NCBI GenBank assembly: GCA_031265015.1
Contig: JAISDG010000199.1
Coordinates: 1 to 5,511, forward strand
Source of the DNA: Spirochaetaceae bacterium
GTDB lineage: Bacteria > Spirochaetota > Spirochaetia > Treponematales > Breznakiellaceae
Length of the DNA stretch: 5,511 nucleotides
Reading direction: 5' to 3'
Part shown: one piece after another, positions 1-4,674 of the stretch
Numbering within the stretch: position 1 is the first letter of the stretch
Layout: each line of letters opens with the position of its first letter
Program-made: the position numbers and the translations under genes
Notes under the pieces: model-generated
The model's database searches: none
What the model was told of the DNA's origin: nothing
The model's input: only the letters and a program-made list of their open reading frames with translations

Positions 1-1112
1 GTAACGCCGGAACTGTAAATTTTTTCAAGGCTTTCCCTGGTATCGGCGGGGTAGAGCGCTTCATCTTCCTTTTCCTTTCCCAGTTCCAGTTCCGCAAAAC
101 CGATAATCGCGTTAAGGGGAGTACGCATTTCGTGGCTCATGTTGGCAAGGAAGTGGCTCTTTGCCTCCGAGGCGGATTCGGCCACCAGGGCAAGTTCGGT
201 CGCTTTTTCAAAGGGACGGGCGATGGAACCGGCCGCAAGGAAGGCGGCAAGGATTCCCAGGCCGAGAAATACGGCCCCCGAAACAAGGAAGGAGCGGAGC
301 ACCTGGGAAGCGGGGCTTTCGGTAATGGGGCATACTACCCCCAGCGACCAGCCGTCGGTTCCGCCGATGGGCCGGAACGCGCAGATCCGGGAAATCCCGT
401 CGTAGTTGTATTCGCCTACCCCTGTTTCCCCCGCGGTCATCCGGGAAAACACCGCCGCTATGTTGCGGAATTCGTTCCCGGTTTCCGCGTCCTTGATGAA
501 GTTGCGTCGTCCGTAAACCAGCTGGGGCCGCATGTTGGCAATCATCACACCCTCATGATCCAGGGCAAAAATATTTCCCGAATTCCATATCCTGAAGCCG
601 GACAGCGCATCGCTTATCACCGTCCCCGGCAGGCTTACCGCCAGGGTCCTGCCGTCCTCCAGAGGCAGCCAGAACCGCATGATAAAATCGCCGCGGCTGT
701 TAAACTGGGTGGTACTCATGACCGTCTCGCCGTTTAGGGCCCTCCGGGCGTTTTCGTTTTCCGGAATCTTATAATCCTTGACGCCGTAGGACAGTACGCT
801 GCCGTCCCTGTCAATAAGCCCTATGTCCAGATACCCCCGGACGGCGGCCTCCCGCCGCAATACTTCCCCGGCCTGTACATCATCCAGGCCCCGGCATTTT
901 TCCGCGACAAGCCGCATACCGGCGCGCAGATGGGCAACCTTTTCCGCGATAAGCTGTTCGGCAATAGCGCCTGATACGCTCATGTCGTTTTCGATGGTTT
1001 TAATAAGATTGCGCCGGGTTAAGGTTATGCCGATAACCACGCTGGCCGCGGTCATGGCAGCGATAATCGCCGATATGATAAGAATAACCCTGGTACGAAT
1101 TGACAGAGACAT
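1..1112 (-). CDS. Sensor histidine kinase with dCache-like domain, C-terminus cut by window edge
   Basis: Reading the minus strand from ATG at 1112 gives 370 uninterrupted codons to the window edge, starting MSLSIRTRVILIIS. Seen: a membrane helix at about residues 9-31, an extracytoplasmic region of about 240 residues, a second helix at about 275-295, and the H-box FLANMSHEMRTPLNAIIGF with phospho-acceptor His327. The extracytoplasmic part has the texture of a dCache_1 sensor (YLDIGLIDRDG, then NIFALDHEGVMIA, then a GETGVGEYNYDG...GWSLGVVCPI ending). By family knowledge it is an inner-membrane kinase that autophosphorylates on His327 in response to a periplasmic small ligand; the ligand cannot be read. 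The linker from the second helix to the H-box is only about 30 residues, too short for a full HAMP domain. The ATP-binding domain and any receiver domain lie outside. The start is supported by GGAG at 1119-1122, six bases upstream. The rest of the gene could be a hybrid kinase. Confidence 0.93.
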   Translation of the reverse strand, partial: MSLSIRTRVILIISAIIAAMTAASVVIGITLTRRNLIKTIENDMSVSGAIAEQLIAEKVAHLRAGMRLVAEKCRGLDDVQAGEVLRREAAVRGYLDIGLIDRDGSVLSYGVKDYKIPENENARRALNGETVMSTTQFNSRGDFIMRFWLPLEDGRTLAVSLPGTVISDALSGFRIWNSGNIFALDHEGVMIANMRPQLVYGRRNFIKDAETGNEFRNIAAVFSRMTAGETGVGEYNYDGISRICAFRPIGGTDGWSLGVVCPITESPASQVLRSFLVSGAVFLGLGILAAFLAAGSIARPFEKATELALVAESASEAKSHFLANMSHEMRTPLNAIIGFAELELGKEKEDEALYPADTRESLEKIYSSGV

Positions 1113-1149
1113 GGCTTTCTCCTTTTTTTACCTGCAGGGACTTGTTTCC

Positions 1150-1175
1150 CGGACGCCGTTTCAGCCCGGCGTCCG
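1150..1175 (-). promoter_or_regulatory. Hairpin in the 5' leader of the histidine kinase gene
   Basis: A perfect 9-base-pair stem (1150-1158 with 1167-1175, arms CGGACGCCG and CGGCGTCCG) closes an 8-base loop. It lies 38 bases upstream of the kinase ATG and well clear of the ribosome-binding site. On the minus strand it is preceded by a T run and not followed by one, so it is not a standard intrinsic terminator. It may stabilise or regulate the leader, or be the remnant of an upstream transcription stop. The hairpin is seen directly; the role is a guess. Confidence 0.4.
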
Positions 1176-1320
1176 AAAAACAACCAAACTTTTTTAAATA
1201 GGCCCGCTGAAGGGTCTTATGATGTTACATCCTAAGGGTGTTTTTTTGGACGAAATACACCCAAAAAAGAAAAAAATGCTTTTTTTGAAAGAATTCGGCT
1301 TTATTTGGGAAGGCTTTATT

Positions 1321-1405
1321 CGCAGGGTCTACTACCCAAGAGCCCGCCTTCCGGCGGGGGAGCCTTGGGCCCTTCAGGGCGGGGAGGTTCATTCGTTGCG
1401 GGTAG
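1321..1405. repeat. Compound palindromic repeat, copy A (REP-like or IS200/IS605-end-like)
   Basis: This stretch folds as a hairpin within a hairpin: outer arms CCCAAG (1335-1340) and CTTGGG (1364-1369), inner arms CCCGCC (1343-1348) and GGCGGG (1353-1358) with loop TTCC. It is followed by a small GCCC-TTCA-GGGC hairpin (1369-1380) and GGGGAGGTTCATT. Bases 1369-1393 match 3106-3130 at 21 of 25 positions, so the window holds two copies of one element. CTACCC at 1332-1337 and GGGTAG at 1400-1405 form an outermost inverted pair. A hairpin followed by GGGGAG...TCA is typical of right ends of IS200/IS605 tnpB elements and of REP sequences; no transposase is nearby, so the assignment is inference. 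Confidence 0.5.
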
Positions 1406-1423
1406 GTCCGTTTCTTCCGGAGG

Positions 1424-1446
1424 CCCGCCGCCGAAGCGGCGGCGGG
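1424..1446 (-). terminator. GC-rich hairpin just downstream of the metal-binding lipoprotein gene
   Basis: A perfect 10-base-pair stem (CCCGCCGCCG at 1424-1433, CGGCGGCGGG at 1437-1446) with a 3-base loop starts about ten bases beyond the lipoprotein stop codon on the minus strand. The position fits a transcription terminator or 3'-end stabiliser. There is no T tract after it on the minus strand (CCTCCGGAAG follows), so it is not a canonical rho-independent terminator. It could also belong to the palindromic repeat cluster next to it. Confidence 0.45.
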
Positions 1447-1455
1447 GTTCGCTGT

Positions 1456-2388
1456 TTACCACAAAGCTTCGCGCAGAACCTCCGCGTTACGGTTCATAAT
1501 GTCCAGATAGGTGGTACCCGCGGCCAGTTCGTCACGGCTGACGTTATGGGCCGAATGGAGCATCCGTTTCCGGGCTTCGGTAGCCTCGCAGATCGTGTCC
1601 GCGATGCTGCCGTTGGAAAATTCAATATGAAAGACCACGGGGATCTGTTCCGCCTTTACCTTGTCGATAAGAAAAGCGACGGTGGCGGCGCTGCACTCCG
1701 TTTCGGTGGAGCAGCCGGGAAAGGCGGCAAAGTAACTTAAATCGTAGGCGTCGGTGAAATACCGGAAGGGGAAACGGTCGCCAAAAACCAGGGTTCTGCG
1801 TTTGGCCTGGTCTGTGACGGACCGGAAGGCGGCGTCCAGGGCGTCAAGCTCCCCGATATACGCGTCCGTATTGGCGCGGTAAAAACCCGCGTTGTCCGGA
1901 TCCGCGTCGCTTAAGGCCGCTGAAATTTTCTCTACCATGCGTTTTGCGTTTGCCGGGGAAGTCCACACATGTTCATCGTAGGCGATTCCCTCTTCTTCCT
2001 CCTCCTCTTCTTCCATGCCCTCAACGATTTCCTCTTCCACCAGGTCAACGCAGTCCATCAAGGTTATTATCCGCATCTCCGCGTCGTCCATGCTTTCCAG
2101 TACCTGGTCGACCCACTCATCACTTTCCCCGCCCACATAGATAAAAATATCACTGTTCCGGATGGAGATAATATCCTGGGGGGTCGGTTCGTAGGAATGG
2201 GATTCCGCGCCAGGTTTAAGCAGCATGGTGACTTCGGCCCTGTCGCCGGCTATGGCTCTGACAAAATCGTAGGGCGCAAAGATCGTGGTTACCACGCTGA
2301 TGTTCTGACCCGGTTCCGGTTTTTTCTCACAGCCGGTAAAGATGCCCAGGACAATCAGGATCGCCGCCGCAAAGAAAGGTTGTTTCAT
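1456..2388 (-). CDS. Metal ABC transporter substrate-binding lipoprotein (ZnuA/TroA-like, cluster A-I)
   Basis: A 310-residue protein of normal family length. It begins with a lipoprotein signal (MKQPFFAAAILIVLGIFTGC, lipidated Cys20), then the family opening SVVTTIFAPYDFVRAIAGD. Probable metal ligands are His64 in AESHSYEPTP, His140 in YDEHVW, an acidic residue near Asp204 in FGDRFPFRYF where zinc binders often have His, and Glu256 in FHIEFSN. The C-terminus has TTYLDIMNRNAEVLREAL, common in this group. The family captures Zn, Mn or Fe outside the membrane and hands it to an ABC permease. The loop before His140 holds no His but 13 Glu, eight in a row (126-133). AGGAG at 2395-2399 is well placed before the ATG. 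It is preceded by a Fur-like operator, suggesting metal repression. No ATPase or permease gene lies in the window. The family call is firm; the metal is unknown. Confidence 0.93.
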   Translation of the reverse strand: MKQPFFAAAILIVLGIFTGCEKKPEPGQNISVVTTIFAPYDFVRAIAGDRAEVTMLLKPGAESHSYEPTPQDIISIRNSDIFIYVGGESDEWVDQVLESMDDAEMRIITLMDCVDLVEEEIVEGMEEEEEEEEGIAYDEHVWTSPANAKRMVEKISAALSDADPDNAGFYRANTDAYIGELDALDAAFRSVTDQAKRRTLVFGDRFPFRYFTDAYDLSYFAAFPGCSTETECSAATVAFLIDKVKAEQIPVVFHIEFSNGSIADTICEATEARKRMLHSAHNVSRDELAAGTTYLDIMNRNAEVLREALW

Positions 2389-2413
2389 ACATAACTCCTA
2401 TTGTTGTTATTCT

Positions 2414-2444
2414 CAATATGAAAATGATTTTCATTTTCATATTG
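2414..2444. promoter_or_regulatory. 31-base palindrome, probable Fur-family operator (Fur/Zur/Mur type)
   Basis: Two perfect 14-base arms, CAATATGAAAATGA (2414-2427) and TCATTTTCATATTG (2431-2444), flank a 3-base spacer. Inside, 2419-2433 reads TGAAAATGATTTTCA, a perfect 7-1-7 inverted repeat differing from the classic Fur box TGATAATnATTATCA by one base per half. A further partly overlapping half-site (ATTTTCA at 2433-2439) suggests binding of more than one dimer. It covers the predicted start site of the lipoprotein promoter, the expected place for a metal-dependent repressor. Which family member binds is not readable, but the downstream metal-binding protein makes a metal-responsive Fur-family regulator likely. 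Confidence 0.8.
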
Positions 2445-2446
2445 GC

Positions 2447-2475
2447 TTTACTTTACAGGATTATCCAGCTATAGT
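2447..2475 (+). promoter_or_regulatory. Possible sigma-70 promoter for the TM2-domain gene
   Basis: TTTACT (2447-2452) and TATAGT (2470-2475) are separated by 17 bases, matching the -35 and -10 consensus at 4 and 5 of 6 positions. It lies almost exactly opposite the lipoprotein promoter, so the two would compete. Transcription would start near 2482, giving a leader of about 55 bases. The call is weaker than that for the opposite strand; another -10-like TATAGA at 2501-2506 has no good -35. Confidence 0.4.
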
Positions 2476-2478
2476 CAA
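2450..2478 (-). promoter_or_regulatory. Sigma-70 promoter of the metal-binding lipoprotein gene
   Basis: On the minus strand TTGACT (2473-2478) and TAAAGT (2450-2455) are 17 bases apart, matching -35 at 5 of 6 and -10 at 4 of 6 positions. Transcription should begin near 2443, at the edge of the 31-base palindrome, so an occupied operator would block the start. The leader would be about 55 bases with AGGAG just before the ATG. Confidence 0.6.
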
Positions 2479-2537
2479 CACTCGAACCCTGAGGCATTGG
2501 TATAGAAAAATTCTCTTCCCCGTGATACCCTTACAAG

Positions 2538-3059
2538 ATGTACAGCATCGGTCTGGCATACCTTTTATGGTTCCTCTCCGGTTTCGGGTGGGCGGGGCTC
2601 CACCGTTTTTACCTGGGGAAAATACCTTCGGGCCTGCTCTGGCTTTGTACCGGCGGGCTTTTCGGCATCGGATCGATCTACGACTTTTTTACCCTGGGCC
2701 GCCAGGTTCGGGAAGCAAACTACCATTTCGCCCTTACGGGCCGGTCCCGGCGGCCCGGATTCGGCGGGGAAACGGGATCCTGGCGGAACGTCAAGGACGG
2801 CGAAATCAGGATAGTCCGGGAAAACACTAAAAAAGAAAGCCCGGAACGGGCCATACTGCGGATTGCCAAAAACAACCGGGGAATCATCACCCCCGGCAGC
2901 CTTGCCCTGGAAGCGGATATCGCCATAGAGGAAGCGAAAAAACAACTGGAAACGCTGGTAAGCAAAGGTTTCGCGGAACTGCGGGTCCGCAAAACGGGGA
3001 CCATTGTGTACGTTATCCCCGAATTTACCGACGCCGATTCACCCCTGGAAGATTTTTAG
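2538..3059 (+). CDS. TM2-domain membrane protein with C-terminal winged-helix-like domain
   Basis: A 173-residue protein. Residues 1-55 form a TM2 domain: a hydrophobic helix at about 3-19, the hallmark turn HRFYLGK (22-28), and a second helix at about 32-51 ending GIGSIYDFFTLG. A charged linker (about 56-100) leads to a segment at about 102-163 (ERAILRIAKNNRGIITPGSLA, then a helix EEAKKQLETLVSKGFAEL and a VYVIPEF strand) that looks like a winged helix-turn-helix. TM2 proteins are small membrane proteins of largely unknown role; the tail may bind DNA or protein at the membrane, which is inference. An in-frame stop at 2523-2525 and no other Met before the TM2 core fix the start at 2538, although no Shine-Dalgarno sequence is visible. 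It is divergent from the metal-binding lipoprotein gene and shares its promoter region, so it may share metal control. Its 3' end converges on the malic enzyme gene. Confidence 0.88.
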   Translation: MYSIGLAYLLWFLSGFGWAGLHRFYLGKIPSGLLWLCTGGLFGIGSIYDFFTLGRQVREANYHFALTGRSRRPGFGGETGSWRNVKDGEIRIVRENTKKESPERAILRIAKNNRGIITPGSLALEADIAIEEAKKQLETLVSKGFAELRVRKTGTIVYVIPEFTDADSPLEDF

Positions 3060-3087
3060 CTCCACGGATTTTTCCGCCGGTGATTCG

Positions 3088-3130
3088 CATGCGGGTCCAT
3101 ACCCCGCCCTTTAGGACGGGGAGAGTCATT
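3088..3130. repeat. Palindromic repeat, copy B, with possible terminator role
   Basis: An imperfect hairpin (CCCCGCCC at 3102-3109, loop TTTA, GGACGGGG at 3114-3121, one C/A mismatch) is followed by AGAGTCATTTTT. Bases 3106-3130 match copy A (1369-1393) at 21 of 25 positions, and the flanking GCGGGTCCATACCC resembles GCAGGGTCTACTACCC before copy A. Copy B looks like a shorter form lacking the nested inner hairpin. It lies between the convergent TM2 and malic enzyme genes; the T5 run at 3129-3133 and T8 at 3144-3151 could let it end plus-strand transcription, though the spacing is poor for a standard terminator. Confidence 0.5.
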
Positions 3131-3169
3131 TTTGGCTTCCGGGTTTTTTTTACCGGCCGTTATTCCCTA

Positions 3170-4621
3170 TTACGGGCGCACCTCGTCAATGGCGGCCCGG
3201 AGGGCCTCTTCCAGCATCGATCCCGGCGGCTCCGCGATATGGCCCGCCTTTTTCATGTCTTCCACAAGGGCCCGGGCGGCGGCAATATCCGCTTTGGCCC
3301 GGTTGTACACATCGTCCCAGCTTAAACTGATCCGGGCCACCCCTTCCTTAATTGCCTGCTGTGCCACATCGGCGGCTTCCACGGCAAAGACATCGGTCTC
3401 TTCCATGGTGGCGATAATATTGTCGGGGCCGATTCCCCGCTTTTCGGAAAAACCGGCAATTGAATGGGCGCAGCGGATAGCCATACCGTCGGTGATCTTC
3501 CGGGCCCGGACCAGGAGCGCTCCCTTCAAAATGCCGGGAAAGCATACCGAATTGTTTACCTGGTTGGGAAAGTCCCCCCGGCCCGTAGCCACGATGGCGG
3601 CCCCTTCTTCTTTGGCGGCATAGGGCCAGATTTCCGGCACCGGGTTGGCGCAGACAAAAACGACGGCCCCGGGGGCCATGGAGCGGATCCACTCCCGTTT
3701 TACCGTGTTGGGGCCGGGGGTGGAAAGAGCAATCAGCACGTCCGCGCCTTTCATCGCCTCCTCCATGGAGGGGATCCTTTTGGGATTGGTTTTTTCACAG
3801 AGCTCCCACTTGCGGTAGTTCCGCTTGTCCCCTTTAATGTCTTCCCTGCCCGGATGCAGCGATCCCTTGGTGTCAAAGACCGTCATCTTTGCGGGATCGC
3901 CGCCGTCGGTTAATATAAGCCGGGCAATGGTGGTGTTGGATGCGCCCGCGCCAAGCAGAACAATCTTTACATCGCATAACTTTTTACCCACCAGTTTTAA
4001 CGCGTTCAGAAGCCCCGCCAGGGTTACGCAGGCGGTACCCTGGGCGTCGTCGTGCCACACGGGGATGTCGCAGGCTTCCCGCAGTTCGTCCAGCACCTTA
4101 AAGCAGTTAGGCTGGCTGATGTCTTCCAGGTTTACCGCGCCAAAACTGTGCTGGGCCATCTTTACAAAGTCGATAAGCTTATCGGGGTTATTTTTGCCGT
4201 CGGCTCCTTTGGAATCCACACAGAGGGCCACCGCGTCCACGCCCCCCAGGTACTTCATGATCATGGCCTTGCCTTCCATGACTCCCAGGCCCCCCGGAGG
4301 GGTACAGTCGCCGTCACCCAGCACCCGGGTGGAATCGGACACCACCGCCACCAGGTTTCCCCGGTTGGAAAGGGCAAAGGACGCATCGTTGTCGTCCCGG
4401 ATGGCGGTGGAAACTTTCGATACCCCCGGGGTATACCATACGTTGAACCAGTTAAGGCCGTACACGCCGCATTTGGGCACGGTCTGCATTTTCCCTCCGT
4501 AAAAGCGGTGGGCTGCGGCGGACAGGTTTTTTAAAAACAGGGTCTTTGCCTGGGCTCTCTGGTCCTCGGTAAAATCCGCGGGAAAAAGCTTGTCCAGATC
4601 CTTCAACGTCAAATCACTCAT
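3170..4621 (-). CDS. Malic enzyme (oxaloacetate-decarboxylating malate dehydrogenase)
   Basis: A complete 483-residue cytoplasmic enzyme converting malate plus NAD(P)+ to pyruvate, CO2 and NAD(P)H. The N-terminal malic domain (about 20-195) shows the active-site Tyr63 in WYTPGVS, the catalytic Lys118 in VMEGKAM, and metal ligands Glu166-Asp167 (NLEDIS) and Asp191 or Asp192 (HDDAQGTA). The NAD-binding domain (about 200-440) has the Rossmann loop LLGAGASN (223-230), CANPVPE and the family signature FPNQVNNSVCFPGILKGAL. Length fits the short bacterial or archaeal type; no phosphotransacetylase domain is fused. In place of the usual GLGDIGP motif it reads LGDGDCTPPGGLGVMEGKA, a recognisable variant. 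Cofactor preference cannot be decided by eye. The start has AAAGGAG (4627-4633) five bases upstream. It follows a type II GAPDH gene by 53 bases on the same strand, with no evident terminator, so the two are probably co-transcribed. Confidence 0.96.
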   Translation of the reverse strand: MSDLTLKDLDKLFPADFTEDQRAQAKTLFLKNLSAAAHRFYGGKMQTVPKCGVYGLNWFNVWYTPGVSKVSTAIRDDNDASFALSNRGNLVAVVSDSTRVLGDGDCTPPGGLGVMEGKAMIMKYLGGVDAVALCVDSKGADGKNNPDKLIDFVKMAQHSFGAVNLEDISQPNCFKVLDELREACDIPVWHDDAQGTACVTLAGLLNALKLVGKKLCDVKIVLLGAGASNTTIARLILTDGGDPAKMTVFDTKGSLHPGREDIKGDKRNYRKWELCEKTNPKRIPSMEEAMKGADVLIALSTPGPNTVKREWIRSMAPGAVVFVCANPVPEIWPYAAKEEGAAIVATGRGDFPNQVNNSVCFPGILKGALLVRARKITDGMAIRCAHSIAGFSEKRGIGPDNIIATMEETDVFAVEAADVAQQAIKEGVARISLSWDDVYNRAKADIAAARALVEDMKKAGHIAEPPGSMLEEALRAAIDEVRP

Positions 4622-4674
4622 CGGTACTCCTTTGTAAACCCCGGGTTTCCGAAAATCAGGAAATCACCGGTTTC

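Larger units (their letters stand above)
1113..1455. other. 343-base non-coding region between the metal-binding lipoprotein and the kinase
   Basis: I see no credible gene here. From the lipoprotein end it holds a GC-rich hairpin just past the stop codon (1424-1446), a compound palindromic repeat (about 1321-1405), a short direct repeat GGCTTTATT at 1297-1305 and 1312-1320, alternating A and T runs (1263-1287), an imperfect hairpin with arms GGGTGT and ACACCC (1236-1262), and a strong hairpin in the kinase leader (1150-1175). No convincing sigma-70 promoter for the kinase could be picked on the minus strand. The base composition shifts from GC-rich at the lipoprotein side to A/T-rich in the middle. 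Confidence 0.6.

Noticed and set aside
132..737. Open frame of 201 codons on the plus strand
   Set aside because: It lies fully antisense to the histidine kinase, which has clear membrane helices and an H-box; the plus-strand product has no recognisable motif.
823..1197. Open frame of 124 codons on the plus strand
   Set aside because: Antisense to the N-terminal part of the kinase; Arg/Ser-rich composition typical of a shadow frame.
1221..1231. Short palindrome GATGTTACATC upstream of the kinase
   Set aside because: An 11-base palindrome can occur by chance and no promoter or known operator pattern supports it.
1236..1262. Hairpin GGGTGT...ACACCC beside A and T runs as an intrinsic terminator
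   Set aside because: The stem is short and imperfect, and on neither strand does a T tract follow it directly.
1297..1320. Direct repeat GGCTTTATT as a target-site duplication or iteron
   Set aside because: Only two 9-base copies with 15-base spacing; no element between them and no further copies.
1219..1740. Open frame of 173 codons on the plus strand across the non-coding region
   Set aside because: Its second half is antisense to the metal-binding lipoprotein and its first half reads through hairpins and A/T runs; no family resemblance.
1969..2394. Plus-strand open frame opposite the metal-binding lipoprotein
   Set aside because: Shadow of a well-supported gene; no motif and no ribosome-binding site of note.
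2342..2830. Plus-strand open frame crossing the operator and overlapping the TM2 gene
   Set aside because: It would run through the promoter and operator region and overlaps the TM2 gene in another frame; its product has no recognisable features.
3825..4502. Open frame of 225 codons on the plus strand opposite the malic enzyme
   Set aside because: Malic enzyme is complete with all active-site motifs on the other strand; this frame is Ser/Arg/Pro-rich and unrecognisable.
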